Source: Streptomyces acidicola
GTDB lineage: Bacteria > Actinomycetota > Actinomycetes > Streptomycetales > Streptomycetaceae
Assembly (NCBI RefSeq): GCF_009377235.1
Contig: NZ_VMNX01000036.1
Location: forward strand, 1-51,960
Direction: 5' to 3'
DNA: 51,960 nucleotides
The notes below the pieces were generated by a model. It searched no databases. It was not told the origin of the DNA and saw only the letters and a list, made by a program, of their open reading frames with translations. The position numbers were made by a program, and so were the translations under genes. This document shows positions 33,602-42,810 of this stretch, piece by piece; within the stretch, counting starts at the first letter, position 1, and every line of letters starts with the position of its first letter.

Positions 33602-34474
33602 ATGTACGACCCCTCCCATCTGCGCACGTTCCTCGCGGTGGCCCAGACGCTGAGCTTCACGCAGGCCGCCCGTCGGCTCGGGCTGCGCCAGTCCACGGTC
33701 AGCCAGCATGTGCGCCGGCTGGAGGACGCCACCGGGCGGCAGCTGTTCTCGCGGGACACCCACTCCGTGGAGCTGACGGAGGACGGCGAGGCGATGCTCG
33801 GTTTCGCGCGCCGGCTCCTGGACGTGCACGAGCAGGCGACGGCGTTCTTCACGGGTACCCGGCTGCGCGGACGCCTGCGCTTCGGGGCCTCCGAGGACTT
33901 CGTACTGACCCGGCTCCCGGAGATCCTGGAGCGCTTCCGCAGCGACCACCCCGAGGTGGATCTGGAGCTGACGGTGGAGCTGTCGGGGACCCTGCACGAG
34001 CAACTCGCTGCGGGCAAGCTCGACCTGGTGCTGGCCAAACGGCGACCGCAGGACCCGCGCGGTGAACTGGTCTGGCACGACCGCCTGGTCTGGATCGGCG
34101 CGGAGCGGCTGCGTCTCGACCCCGACCGACCTGTGCCGCTCATCGTGTACCCGCCGCCGGGGATCACCCGGGCGCTGGCCCTGGAGGCGCTGGAGCGCGA
34201 GGGCCGCGCCTGGCGCATCGCGTGCACCAGCGGCAGCCTCAACGGGCTGATCGCGGCGGCCCGCGCGGGCCTCGGCGTGATGGCGCACTCGCAGGGGCTG
34301 GTGCCCCCGGGCCTGGTCCGGGTGCCCGACCGGGCCGGCCTGCCCGAACTGGGCGAGGTCGACTTCGTCATCGTCCACGGGCGGCGGCACGGCGCGGAAC
34401 GGGGCGCCGCGGACGCGCTCGCGGCGGCGATCCTGTCCGGCGGGGACCGGCTGCACCGGGGGCGACGGGGCTGA
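33602..34474 (+). CDS. LysR family transcriptional regulator
   Basis: 290 residues. HTH at about 5-62: LRTFLAVAQTLSFTQAARRL, GLRQSTVSQHVRRLEDATG, LFSRDTHSVELTEDG. The effector domain (about 90-285) is of the PBP type (LRGRLRFGASEDFVLTRLPE, LEAALEREGRAW-like hinge, GLIAAARAGLGVMAHSQGLV). Divergent from the BASS transporter, with a 153-bp shared promoter holding an inverted repeat; control of that transporter is the simplest reading. The ATG at 33602 lies about 7 nt after a possible -10, so the transcript may be nearly leaderless. Confidence 0.92.
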   Translation: MYDPSHLRTFLAVAQTLSFTQAARRLGLRQSTVSQHVRRLEDATGRQLFSRDTHSVELTEDGEAMLGFARRLLDVHEQATAFFTGTRLRGRLRFGASEDFVLTRLPEILERFRSDHPEVDLELTVELSGTLHEQLAAGKLDLVLAKRRPQDPRGELVWHDRLVWIGAERLRLDPDRPVPLIVYPPPGITRALALEALEREGRAWRIACTSGSLNGLIAAARAGLGVMAHSQGLVPPGLVRVPDRAGLPELGEVDFVIVHGRRHGAERGAADALAAAILSGGDRLHRGRRG

Positions 34475-34975
34475 CCATCGGGGGCGGGCGGCCGTCACTT
34501 GCGGGCCGGCCACGGCCCCGATGACGGGGGGTGTGACGGTCGCGGCGGCCGGTGCGCTGGGACAGGTGTTGGGGCGTGCCCCACGGACCACGCAGGCCGT
34601 CGTCCGGAAGCACGCACCGGCGGAGGAAGTCGCCGAGCCGCGCGACAGACCGCCGCTGGGGCCGGGAACCGAAGCGGCGTGACCCGGCCTCAGCGGCCAC
34701 AACACCGGTCACGCCCCGCGCCCGGAACAGGACCTTCCGGTTCTGTGCCCGCGTCGGCGCGCACCGTAACCGCACGGTACAGATTCGGTGGAGATTACGG
34801 GCTCGAAACTTACTTGACCGCAGAGAGTTCTGTCCGGACTCTCTCCATATGCGGGCATTTCCGCAGGCAACAGGGGGCCGGTGCCACCCCATTGGCACGT
34901 TCCGTCACCCCTCCCGCCCCATCCGCACGTGGGGTAGCTTTCACGGCGCTGTGGGGAGCGCCACGAGGAGCGGGA
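34475..34975. other. 501-bp gap upstream of the acyl-CoA synthetase gene
   Basis: Open frames exist on both strands but none shows a domain or a good start, so I see no gene. The segment 34760-34870 is less GC-rich and includes a hairpin, AGAGAGT (34822-34828)/ACTCTCT (34838-34844), probably part of the promoter or leader of the synthetase gene. TAGCTT near 34935 could be its -10. Confidence 0.5.
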
Positions 34976-36802
34976 TTGCGCGAGTTCACCAACCCTCCGT
35001 TGGCGTCGGCGCCGCCGGTGGGCGGCCTGGCCGACGTCGTCTACGAGTACGCCCAGGACGACCCCCTGTACGTGGCACTCGGCCGCAAGGACGAACGGGG
35101 GCGGTGGCGGGACGTCACCTCCGCCGGGTTCCGCGACGAGGTGCTCGCCCTCGCCAAGGGGCTCCTCTCACAGGGGATACGTTTCGGCGACCGGGTCGCC
35201 ATCATGTGCCGTACGCGCTACGAGTGGACTCTCTTCGACTTCGCCCTGTGGTCCATCGGCGCCCAGGTCGTGCCGGTCTACCCCACGTCCTCCGCCGAGC
35301 AGGTCTTCTGGATGCTGCACGACGCGCAGGTGTCGGCCGTGATGGTGGAGCACGAGGACCACGCGATGACGGTCGCAACGGTCGTCGACCGGCTTCCGAC
35401 GCTGCACAAGCTGTGGCAGCTCGACGTCGGCGCCGTACAGGAGCTGTACGAGGCGGGCGCGCACCTGGACGACGACGTGGTGCACCGGCACCGGCGCGCG
35501 GTCACCCCCGAGTCCACCGCGACGATCATCTACACGTCCGGCACCACCGGCCGCCCCAAGGGCTGCGTCATCAGCCACGGGAACTTCATGTTCCAGGCGG
35601 ACACCGTCATCGAGCGCTGGGAGCCCCTCTTCCACTCCAGGAAGGGCGACGCGGCGGCGACCCTGCTGTTCCTGCCGCTCGCCCATGTCTTCGGGCGCAT
35701 GGTGCAGGTCGCCGGGATCCGCGGGAAGGTCAAGTTCGGCCACCAGCCCCAGCTCAACGCGGCGGCCCTGCTGCCCGATCTGGCCGCCTTCCGGCCGACG
35801 TTCTTCCTGGCCGTGCCGTACATCTTCGAGAAGGTCTTCAACGCCGCGCGCCGCAAGGCCGAGAAGGAGGGCAGGTCCGGCGCGTTCGAGAAGGCCGTCG
35901 AGATCGCCGTGAACTACGCGGACGCCATGGAGGCGAAGGCGTGGGGCACCGGACCGGGCCCCTCGGCCGGCCTGCGCGTACAGCACCAGATCTTCGACAA
36001 GCTCGTCTACTCCAAGATCCGGGCCGCGATGGGCGGACGTGTGCGGCACGCGATGTCGGGCGGCTCGGCGATGGACCGGCGGCTCGGCCTGTTCTTCGCG
36101 GGCGCGGGCGTCTCCATCTACGAGGGCTACGGCCTCACCGAGTCCACCGCGGCCGCGACCGCCAACCCGCCCGAGCGGACCCGGTACGGCACGGTCGGGC
36201 AGCCCATCCCGGGCATGACCGTGCACATCGCGGACGACGGCGAGATCTGGCTGCGCGGCGACAACGTCTTCCAGGGGTACCTGAACAACCCCAAGGCCAC
36301 CGACGAGTCGCTGCACGACGGATGGCTGGCCACCGGTGACCTCGGCTCGCTCGACCAGGACGGCTACCTCACCATCACCGGGCGCAAGAAGGAGATCCTG
36401 GTGACCTCGGGCGGCAAGAGCGTCTCGCCCGGGCTGCTGGAGGAGCGGGTACGGGACCATCCGCTGGTCGCCCAGTGCATCGTCGTCGGCAACGACCGGC
36501 CGTACATCGCGGCCCTCGTCACGCTCGACGGGGAGGCCGTGGAGCACTGGCTGCAGATGCGGGACAAACCGAAGATGACTCCGGCCCAGCTGGTACGGGA
36601 CCCCGACCTGGAGACCGAGGTGCGGCGGGCCGTGGTCGCGGCCAACACGCTGGTGTCACAGGCCGAGTCGATCCGCACGTTCCGGATACTCGCCCACCAG
36701 TTCACCGAGGAGCACGGGCTGCTCACGCCGTCGCTGAAGCTGAAGCGGAAGGCGATCGAGAACGCGTATGCGGCGGAGGTCGAGGCGCTGTACCGGGCGT
36801 GA
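34976..36802 (+). CDS. Long-chain acyl-CoA synthetase (AMP-binding, FadD15-like)
   Basis: 608 residues. The start is a TTG at 34976 (MREFTNPPLASAPPVGGLAD), supported by GAGGAG 5 nt upstream and by family-like N-terminal sequence; the frame stays open far upstream but is non-coding there. AMP-forming motifs: TIIYTSGTTGRPKGCVISHG (P-loop), the adenine motif GYGLTESTAA, ATGDLGSLDQDGYLTITGRK and the C-terminal ILVTSGGKSVSPGLLEERV. It activates fatty or carboxylic acids to CoA esters. It lies 110 bp upstream of a branched-chain-amino-acid-type ABC operon; the gap holds two operator-like palindromes, so the downstream genes have their own control. Confidence 0.92.
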   Translation: MREFTNPPLASAPPVGGLADVVYEYAQDDPLYVALGRKDERGRWRDVTSAGFRDEVLALAKGLLSQGIRFGDRVAIMCRTRYEWTLFDFALWSIGAQVVPVYPTSSAEQVFWMLHDAQVSAVMVEHEDHAMTVATVVDRLPTLHKLWQLDVGAVQELYEAGAHLDDDVVHRHRRAVTPESTATIIYTSGTTGRPKGCVISHGNFMFQADTVIERWEPLFHSRKGDAAATLLFLPLAHVFGRMVQVAGIRGKVKFGHQPQLNAAALLPDLAAFRPTFFLAVPYIFEKVFNAARRKAEKEGRSGAFEKAVEIAVNYADAMEAKAWGTGPGPSAGLRVQHQIFDKLVYSKIRAAMGGRVRHAMSGGSAMDRRLGLFFAGAGVSIYEGYGLTESTAAATANPPERTRYGTVGQPIPGMTVHIADDGEIWLRGDNVFQGYLNNPKATDESLHDGWLATGDLGSLDQDGYLTITGRKKEILVTSGGKSVSPGLLEERVRDHPLVAQCIVVGNDRPYIAALVTLDGEAVEHWLQMRDKPKMTPAQLVRDPDLETEVRRAVVAANTLVSQAESIRTFRILAHQFTEEHGLLTPSLKLKRKAIENAYAAEVEALYRA

Positions 36803-36820
36803 GCCCCAATTTCAGCGATT

Positions 36821-36869
36821 ACTGACGGTCCATCAGTTCTCGCTGCGCCACTTATTGACGATCCGTCAG
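36821..36869 (+). promoter_or_regulatory. Two TetR-type operator palindromes upstream of the ABC substrate-binding gene
   Basis: ACTGACGGTCCATCAGT (36821-36837) and TTGACGATCCGTCAG (36855-36869) are two versions of one inverted repeat (TGACG-3-CGTCA). Their centres are 33 bp apart, close to three helical turns, so two dimers could bind the same face. They lie 45-90 bp before the GTG of the binding-protein gene. The shape suits a TetR-family regulator, but no such gene is in the window. Confidence 0.72.
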
Positions 36870-36912
36870 ATCTGCCGCACGCTTTCGGTCACTCGACGCA
36901 AGGGGGCCGACC

Positions 36913-38169
36913 GTGTCGCGTTCGATCCGTGCCATCACCGCCGCCGTGGCCGCGCTGTTGCTCCTCACCTCCTGCAACTCGGCCGCGAACAGCGGGGGCT
37001 CCGGCAAGGCCGGCTCAGGAGCCGTACGCGGAGTGACCGACGACTCGGTCAAGGTCGGCGGGATCGTCTCGATGACCACGAGTACGGGGTACTCGAAGAA
37101 GGACACGGACCTCGGCGCGAGGGCGCGGTTCGACCGGGCCAACGCCGAGGGCGGGGTCGGCGGGCGGTCCATCGACTACCTGGGCGCGGAGGACGACGGG
37201 CAGGACCCGGCGAAGAACCTCGCGGCCGCACGCAAACTCGTCCAGCAGGACCAGGTGTTCGCGGTCGCGCCCATGAGTTCCACCACCTTCTCCGGCGCCG
37301 ACTTCCTGCAGCAGCAGAAGGTGCCGACCTTCGGCTGGGGCACACTGCCCTCGTTCTGCGGGCCGAGCTACATCTACGGCTTCGGCGGCTGCATGGTCCC
37401 CACCCCCGGCGGAACCATCTCGCAGACCTGGCCGGAGGGCCTGAAGAACGTGATGGGCGGCTCCGAGGGCAAGTCGGTCGCGATCCTCGCCAACGACAGC
37501 GACGCCGGCACGTTCGCGATCCGCACCTACAAGCAGAGCTTCCTGTCGGCGGGCTACGAGGTGACGTACGCGAAGCCGGCCGTCCCCGCGGGGTCCGTGC
37601 CGAGCGACTGGTCGGCCTACACGAAGGAGATCCTGCGCAGCGACGGCGGGAAGGCCCCGGACGCCGTGGTGTCGGTGATGCAGACGCCGTACAACATCGG
37701 CCTGTTCACCGCCGTGAAGCGGACCGGCTACCGGGGCGTGCTCTCCGATCCCACCGACTACGACCCGGCGCTGCTCACCAAGGACGCGACCGAGAAGGCG
37801 CTGGACGGGGTGCACGTGCTGACGCAGTTCCAGCCGTTCGAGCAGGACAGCGCGGACATGCGGAGGTTCCGGGCGGACATCCGGAAGGCGGCCGGGAAGG
37901 ACGTGCAGCTCAACATGCACATGATGACCGGATACATGTCCGCGGATCTCTTCCTCGCCATCGCCGCGAAGGCGGGCAGGAACCTGACCGTGGAGTCCTT
38001 CCAGAAGGCGGCGAAGGGCTTCTCCGACACCGGCACGCTGGTCGGCGACCGGGCCGAGCCCAAGGGCCAGAAGGAGTCGTTCGGGTGCGGGGCGCTGGTC
38101 CGGCTGAAGGACGGGAAGTACGTGGTGTCGGCGCCCTTCACGTGCTACTCGCCCATTCCCTTCACGTAG
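36913..38169 (+). CDS. Branched-chain amino acid-type ABC transporter substrate-binding lipoprotein
   Basis: 418 residues from a GTG start. Signal peptide with lipobox LTSC (Cys about 21). The mature part is a type I periplasmic-binding domain of the LivJ/K group: DDSVKVGGIVSMTTSTGY, ARARFDRANAEGGVGGRSI, DDGQDPAKNLAAARKLVQQD, VFAVAPMSSTTFSGADFLQ and VPTFGWGTLPSFCG. Adjacent genes supply permeases and ATPases. As an acyl-CoA synthetase precedes it and LivJ-like proteins bind many small acids and amides, the ligand need not be an amino acid. Confidence 0.9.
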   Translation: MSRSIRAITAAVAALLLLTSCNSAANSGGSGKAGSGAVRGVTDDSVKVGGIVSMTTSTGYSKKDTDLGARARFDRANAEGGVGGRSIDYLGAEDDGQDPAKNLAAARKLVQQDQVFAVAPMSSTTFSGADFLQQQKVPTFGWGTLPSFCGPSYIYGFGGCMVPTPGGTISQTWPEGLKNVMGGSEGKSVAILANDSDAGTFAIRTYKQSFLSAGYEVTYAKPAVPAGSVPSDWSAYTKEILRSDGGKAPDAVVSVMQTPYNIGLFTAVKRTGYRGVLSDPTDYDPALLTKDATEKALDGVHVLTQFQPFEQDSADMRRFRADIRKAAGKDVQLNMHMMTGYMSADLFLAIAAKAGRNLTVESFQKAAKGFSDTGTLVGDRAEPKGQKESFGCGALVRLKDGKYVVSAPFTCYSPIPFT

Positions 38170-38190
38170 CGGCCGCGGGGAGGGATGGGG

Positions 38191-40923
38191 ATGTCCGACC
38201 TGCTGGGGTTCGTGCTGAGTGGACTGGTCTCGGGCGCGCTGTACGCGCTACTGGCGACCGGGCTGGTGCTGTCGTACTCGGCCTCGGGGCTGTTCAACTT
38301 CGCGCACGGCGCCACCGCCTATCTGTGTGCGCTGGCCTTCTACGAGTTGCACTCCGGGTTCGGCTGGCCGGCGGTGCCGACGGCGTTGCTGCTGGTGTGC
38401 GTCGTCGCGCCGGGGCTGGGTTGGTGCCTGGACCGGCTGATGTTCCGCAAGCTGGCGCGGGTCGGTGAGACGGCCCAGATCGTGGCCACCATCGGGCTGC
38501 TGGTGGCGCTGCCCGCGCTCGGGCTGTGGATCGTGGAGCTGCTCGAGGACGCGGGGGCACCGGTCAAGCCGGCCGAGAACCAGTTCGGGCTGCCCGGGGT
38601 CGGGCCGAGCCCGGCCGTGTCCTGGCAGCCCATGGACGGGGTCGGGATCGACTCCGACCAGCTGATCACCTGGGTGGTGACGGCCGTGGTGGCCGTGGGG
38701 CTGTGGGTGCTGATGCGGCACACCCCGCTGGGGCTGCGGCTGCGCGCGGCCGTCGACAACCGGTCGCTGGTGGAACTGCGCGGCATGAGCGCGGACCGGC
38801 TGTCGTCGGTCGCGTGGATGGTGTCGAGCGGGCTGGCGGGGCTGGCGGGTGTGCTGGCCACTCCCCTGCTCGGCCTGTCTGCGCACGACTTCACGCTGTT
38901 CCTGTTCGTGTCGGCGACGGCCGCCGTGCTGGGCCGCTTCGCCTCGGTCCCGCTCGCCTTCGCGGGCGGGCTCGGGCTCGGGGTGCTGCAGAACCTGGTC
39001 GCGGGGTACGCGTCGTTCGCCGAGCAGATCACCGGATTCCGTACAGCCGTACCGTTCCTGATCCTCTTCGCGGGGCTGCTGGTGCTGACCCGGCGGCAGC
39101 GGACGGCGGGGACGACGACGATCGACGCACCGCCGGTGGACCACCTGGCGGGACGGTCGTGGGTACGGCGGTGGGGTCCCTGGACGGTGGCGGCCGTGCT
39201 GCCGGCGGTGGCGCTGTACACGGTGACCACGCCTTTCTGGAGCGGCATCATCGCCCAAGGGCTTGCGATCTCCCTGGTGTTCGTGTCCTTCACGGTGGTG
39301 ACGGGGCTGGGGGCGATGGTGTCGCTGGCGCAGGCGACGTTCGTGACGGCCGCTGCGCTGGTGGCGGGGCTGCTGATGAGCCACGGGTGGCCGTTCGCGG
39401 CGGCGGCCGCCGTGGGCACGTGCGCGGCGGCCGTGCTGGGCGCGCTCGTGGCGCTGCCCGCGCTGCGGCTGGGCGGCAGGTCGCTGGCCCTCGCGACGCT
39501 CGCACTGGCCTTCCTCGCGGATCAGGTGCTCTTCCAGATGGGTTGGCTGAGGAACGGCGACACGGGCTGGGCGATCCCCCGGCCCGTCCTCGGCCCGCTG
39601 GACCTGTCCGACGACCGGGCGATGGGCGTGGCGATGATCGTGCTCGTCACGGTGGTCGTGGCGGCACTGAGCGCGTTGCGTGACTCGCCGTCCGGGCGGG
39701 CCATGCTGGCGGTGCGGTCGGCCCCGGCGGCCGCGATGGCCTCGGGCGTCTCCGTCGTGCGCACCAAGCTGACACTGTTCACGCTGTCCGCCGGGCTCGC
39801 GGGGTTCGGGGGCGTGATGTACGCGTCGTACAGCACGAGGATCACGGCGACCGACTTCACGGCGATGACGGGGCTCGTGTGGCTCGCGGTGGTCGTGGCC
39901 GCGGGGGTGCGGCGGCCGCAGTACGCGGTGGTGGCCGGGGTGGTGTTCGCGGTGATGCCGCACGTCATGGCGGACCATGTGACGAAGTCGGCGCATCTGC
40001 CGGTGATCCTGTTCGGGCTGGCGGGGCTCGCCCTGGCCAACGATCCGGACGGGTACTGTGCGGCGCTGCCGACACGGCTGCACCGCCGGCGGGCAGCGGC
40101 GGCAGCGCAGGGCGCCGCTCCCGAGCCGCCCGCGCCCCGGGAGGCGCCCGGCAGGGACACCGCCCTCGAACTGCGCGGAGTGCGCGCCGGATACGACGGT
40201 GCCCCCGTCCTGCACGGCGTCGACCTCGCCGTACGCCCCGGTGAGATCCTCGCGCTGCTCGGGCCCAACGGAGCGGGGAAGTCGGCCACGTGCCGGGTGG
40301 CCGCCGGACTGCTGCCGCCTCTCTCCGGGCAGGTGTACGCGGCCGGGCGTGACCTCACCAGGGAGGGAGCCGTCGGGCGGGCGCGGGCCGGTGTGCTGCT
40401 GGCGCCCGAGGGCCGGGGCATCTTCCCGGCGCTGACCATCGACGAGAACCTCGCACTCCACCTGCGGGCCAGGGGCGACCGCGAGGCCGTCTACGACCGC
40501 TTCCCCGCGCTCGCCGCCCGGCGCGGGGTCGCCGCGGGGTCGTTGTCCGGCGGCGAACAGCAGCTGCTCGCGCTCGCGCCCCTCCTCCAGCGCCCGCCCA
40601 CGGTCCTGATCGCGGACGAACCGTCCCTGGGGCTCGCGCCCCGCGTGGTCGACGAGGTGTTCCGCCTCCTCGTCGAACTCAAGAACGCGGGTACGGCGTT
40701 GCTGCTCGTCGAGGAGAAGGCGGCGGAGATCCTGGAGGTCGCCGACACGGTCGCGTACCTCTCTCAGGGGAGGGTTACCTGGTGCGGGCCGCGCGCCGAG
40801 GTGGAGGAGGACCGGTTGACGGAGGCGTACCTGGGGATCGGGGCCGGCCACCGCCCCGCGAGCGGGGGGCGTGACGCGCCCGGTGACCAGGGGCACCGGC
40901 CCCAGGAGGTGCGCCGGTCATGA
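38191..40923 (+). CDS. Fused branched-chain ABC transporter: LivH permease, LivM permease and LivF ATPase in one chain
   Basis: About 910 residues. Residues 1-290 are a LivH-type permease (SGLVSGALYALLATGLVLSY, GLFNFAHGA). About 323-625 are a LivM-type permease (GLAISLVFVSFTVVTGLGAM, VSLAQATFVTAAALVAGLL, ALRDSPSGRAMLAVRSAPAA). After a Pro/Ala-rich linker, about 655-885 is a LivF-type ATPase: Walker A GPNGAGKSATC (about 690), LSGGEQQLLALAPLL, Walker B VLIADEPSLGLAPRVV. These are normally three proteins. I chose the ATG at 38191 (GGGGAGG 7-8 nt upstream) over one two codons earlier. The stop overlaps the LivG start as ATGA. No in-frame stop or frameshift was seen, so the fusion is probably real. 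Confidence 0.9.
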   Translation: MSDLLGFVLSGLVSGALYALLATGLVLSYSASGLFNFAHGATAYLCALAFYELHSGFGWPAVPTALLLVCVVAPGLGWCLDRLMFRKLARVGETAQIVATIGLLVALPALGLWIVELLEDAGAPVKPAENQFGLPGVGPSPAVSWQPMDGVGIDSDQLITWVVTAVVAVGLWVLMRHTPLGLRLRAAVDNRSLVELRGMSADRLSSVAWMVSSGLAGLAGVLATPLLGLSAHDFTLFLFVSATAAVLGRFASVPLAFAGGLGLGVLQNLVAGYASFAEQITGFRTAVPFLILFAGLLVLTRRQRTAGTTTIDAPPVDHLAGRSWVRRWGPWTVAAVLPAVALYTVTTPFWSGIIAQGLAISLVFVSFTVVTGLGAMVSLAQATFVTAAALVAGLLMSHGWPFAAAAAVGTCAAAVLGALVALPALRLGGRSLALATLALAFLADQVLFQMGWLRNGDTGWAIPRPVLGPLDLSDDRAMGVAMIVLVTVVVAALSALRDSPSGRAMLAVRSAPAAAMASGVSVVRTKLTLFTLSAGLAGFGGVMYASYSTRITATDFTAMTGLVWLAVVVAAGVRRPQYAVVAGVVFAVMPHVMADHVTKSAHLPVILFGLAGLALANDPDGYCAALPTRLHRRRAAAAAQGAAPEPPAPREAPGRDTALELRGVRAGYDGAPVLHGVDLAVRPGEILALLGPNGAGKSATCRVAAGLLPPLSGQVYAAGRDLTREGAVGRARAGVLLAPEGRGIFPALTIDENLALHLRARGDREAVYDRFPALAARRGVAAGSLSGGEQQLLALAPLLQRPPTVLIADEPSLGLAPRVVDEVFRLLVELKNAGTALLLVEEKAAEILEVADTVAYLSQGRVTWCGPRAEVEEDRLTEAYLGIGAGHRPASGGRDAPGDQGHRPQEVRRS

Positions 40924-41711
40924 GCACGGACACGAGCGCCCCGGTCCTCCGGGCCACCGGCGTGGGCGTCCGCTTCGGCGGTGTGCGCGCCCTGGACGGC
41001 GTGGACCTGACGCTGAGCCCCGGCGAGGTGTGCGGGCTCATCGGCCCCAACGGGGCGGGAAAGACCACCCTGTTCGACGTCCTGTCCGGCATCCGCCGCC
41101 CCGACGAGGGCTGTGTGCTCCTTGACGGCTCCGACATCACCCGCCGGTCCCCCGTGTGGCGCGCCCGGCACGGCGTGCGGCGCACCTTCCAACGGCAGCA
41201 GCCGTTCGGCCAGTTGACGGTGGCCGACAACCTCGTCGTGGCCCAGGAGTGGCGCGGCGGTGGCGGCGGGTTCGCCGCCGACCTGGTGGGGGCGCCGTCC
41301 CGGCGGCCCTACGAGAGAGCGCGCCGGGAACGGGCCGCCGCCGTGCTGGCCGACTGCGGGCTGGACGCGGTCGCCGGGTCGTACGCGGCGGCCCTCCCGG
41401 TCGGCCGCGCCCGCATGCTGGAGCTGGCCCGCGCGGTCGCGGACCCGCCCCGTGTGCTGCTCCTGGACGAGCCCGCCTCGGGCATGACCACCGACGAGAG
41501 CCGCGCCCTGAAGTCCGTCGTGCTCCGGCTGGCGGCCGAGGAGGGCTGTGCCGTCCTCCTCGTCGAGCACAACGTCTCCTTCGTCATGGCCCTGTGCGCC
41601 CGGGTCGTCGTCCTCGACCTGGGCCGGGTCCTGGCCGAGGGGACGCCCGCCGAGGTCCGCGCGGACGCGCGGGTGCGGGAGGCGTACCTCGGCACGGGCG
41701 CGCCGGGCTGA
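40920..41711 (+). CDS. Branched-chain ABC transporter ATP-binding protein (LivG-type)
   Basis: 263 residues. Walker A GPNGAGKTTLFDVLSG, the LivG-type RRTFQRQQPFGQLTVADNLV, signature region LPVGRARMLELARAV (an LSxGx variant), Walker B VLLLDEPASGM and the switch His in LLVEHNVSFVM. The ATG overlaps the fused permease stop as ATGA. It provides the second ATPase partner for the LivH-LivM-LivF fusion, so the importer needs only three polypeptides. Confidence 0.92.
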   Translation: MSTDTSAPVLRATGVGVRFGGVRALDGVDLTLSPGEVCGLIGPNGAGKTTLFDVLSGIRRPDEGCVLLDGSDITRRSPVWRARHGVRRTFQRQQPFGQLTVADNLVVAQEWRGGGGGFAADLVGAPSRRPYERARRERAAAVLADCGLDAVAGSYAAALPVGRARMLELARAVADPPRVLLLDEPASGMTTDESRALKSVVLRLAAEEGCAVLLVEHNVSFVMALCARVVVLDLGRVLAEGTPAEVRADARVREAYLGTGAPG

Positions 41712-41719
41712 CGCGACGA

Positions 41720-42511
41720 TCAGACGAGTTGGTAGCCGCGCAGGTTGGTCAGCAGCATGTAGGTGTTCTGGAGGGATCCGGAGGTGTCGCCCAAGGAGCG
41801 GTAGATGCCCCACTTGGGGCGGACGCGGTCGGCGAGGAAGGTGTCCACGCCGGTCTTGGACGCGTCGATGACCGTGCTCGAACCGCTCTTGAGGATCCAG
41901 CGGACCGAACCGGCCGACCCGTTGCCGACCTTGATCTGGAAGTCGACGTCCGTCCATTTGTCGTGCAGCGGATCGAGAGGGGTACGGCCGATCAGAATGT
42001 CGTCCTCGAACAGCTTCAGCTCAATGGTCTGTGCCCCGTTCACCCGGCGCAGAGACTGCACGACGATCGGCGCGGAACCCGTGCCCGGCTGCTTCATCTG
42101 CATGATGTGGGTGAAGGTGGTGGTCGCCTTCAGCGAACTCGGTATGTACATCGAGTACGTGACCCGCCAGGTCTGGCCCTCGGTCCACTTGAGGTAGTTG
42201 CTGCCGCTGCCGTTGCGCAGTCCGGTGACCTCCTGGCGCTGGCGGTCGGTCGAGGTGTCCCGGTCGACGGTGTGCATGTCGAAGCGCCAGTTGTTGCCGG
42301 TGGCGTAGATGTGCGGCGAGGCGGAGGTGTGCGAGTCGGCGCGGTCGTCCTCGATGGTCTCGAAGGCGCCGAGACCGTCGGCGCTCGCCGACGGGGACCA
42401 CTTCAGCTGCCAGGAGGCGGCGTGCGCGGTGGAGGCGGCCGGGAGGCCGACGGCCGCGGCGGCGGCACCGCCGAGGGCGGCGCCCAGGAGGTTCCTTCGT
42501 GTGGTGCTCAT
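41720..42511 (-). CDS. Tat-secreted polysaccharide lyase-like (heparin lyase I family fold) protein
   Basis: 263 residues. The twin-arginine signal TTRRNLLGAALGG is followed by a hydrophobic stretch and STAHA cleavage site (about 32). The mature domain is a beta-jelly-roll of the PF14099 type: DRADSHTSASPHIYATGNNW, DRQRQEVTGL, WTEGQTWRVTYSMYIPSSL, HIMQMKQPG and a C-terminal RVRPKWGIYRSLGD. The catalytic residues cannot be assigned with confidence, so lyase activity is a family inference; an unspecified secreted glycan-binding role is possible. The gene is convergent with the ABC operon, 8 bp from livG. Confidence 0.78.
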   Translation of the reverse strand: MSTTRRNLLGAALGGAAAAAVGLPAASTAHAASWQLKWSPSASADGLGAFETIEDDRADSHTSASPHIYATGNNWRFDMHTVDRDTSTDRQRQEVTGLRNGSGSNYLKWTEGQTWRVTYSMYIPSSLKATTTFTHIMQMKQPGTGSAPIVVQSLRRVNGAQTIELKLFEDDILIGRTPLDPLHDKWTDVDFQIKVGNGSAGSVRWILKSGSSTVIDASKTGVDTFLADRVRPKWGIYRSLGDTSGSLQNTYMLLTNLRGYQLV

Positions 42512-42526
42512 GACTGATCACCTCGT

Positions 42527-42570
42527 CGTGAGTCGTGAGTCGTGAGTCGTGAGACGTGAGGCCTGAGGCC
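42527..42570 (-). repeat. 7-bp tandem repeat in the leader of the lyase-like gene
   Basis: Five to six copies of cgtgagt/cgtgagg follow one another just upstream of the start codon (42511), in the probable 5-prime leader. Further upstream, CGTTCAC occurs twice (42587-42593, 42606-42612), 19 bp apart, a possible operator. Confidence 0.75.
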
Positions 42571-42810
42571 TGTGTGGGCGAGCAAGCGTTCACATACATG
42601 ACCGACGTTCACTGACGCGCCCGTCGGCGGGAGTACAGGGTGTCGGCATGACGATGCACGGTCAATGGTCCAGACCGATATGACTGCACCCCCTGGGTCG
42701 ATTCCGGCCATTCTGTGATTCGGACAACGGGCTGACCGGTGAGGAATGCGCCGGAGCCCGTGATCGTTGAGGATGGGAGTATCACCCGACGACTGAAGGA
42801 TCGAGAGCGC

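Noticed and set aside
34368..34898. Minus-strand frame of 176 codons in the gap before the acyl-CoA synthetase gene
   Set aside because: It overlaps the end of lysR, has no ribosome-binding site or domain, and has poor coding composition.
38248..40896. Minus-strand frame of 882 codons opposite the fused permease/ATPase gene
   Set aside because: His/Arg/Gln-rich shadow frame; the opposite strand has Walker motifs and membrane segments in order.
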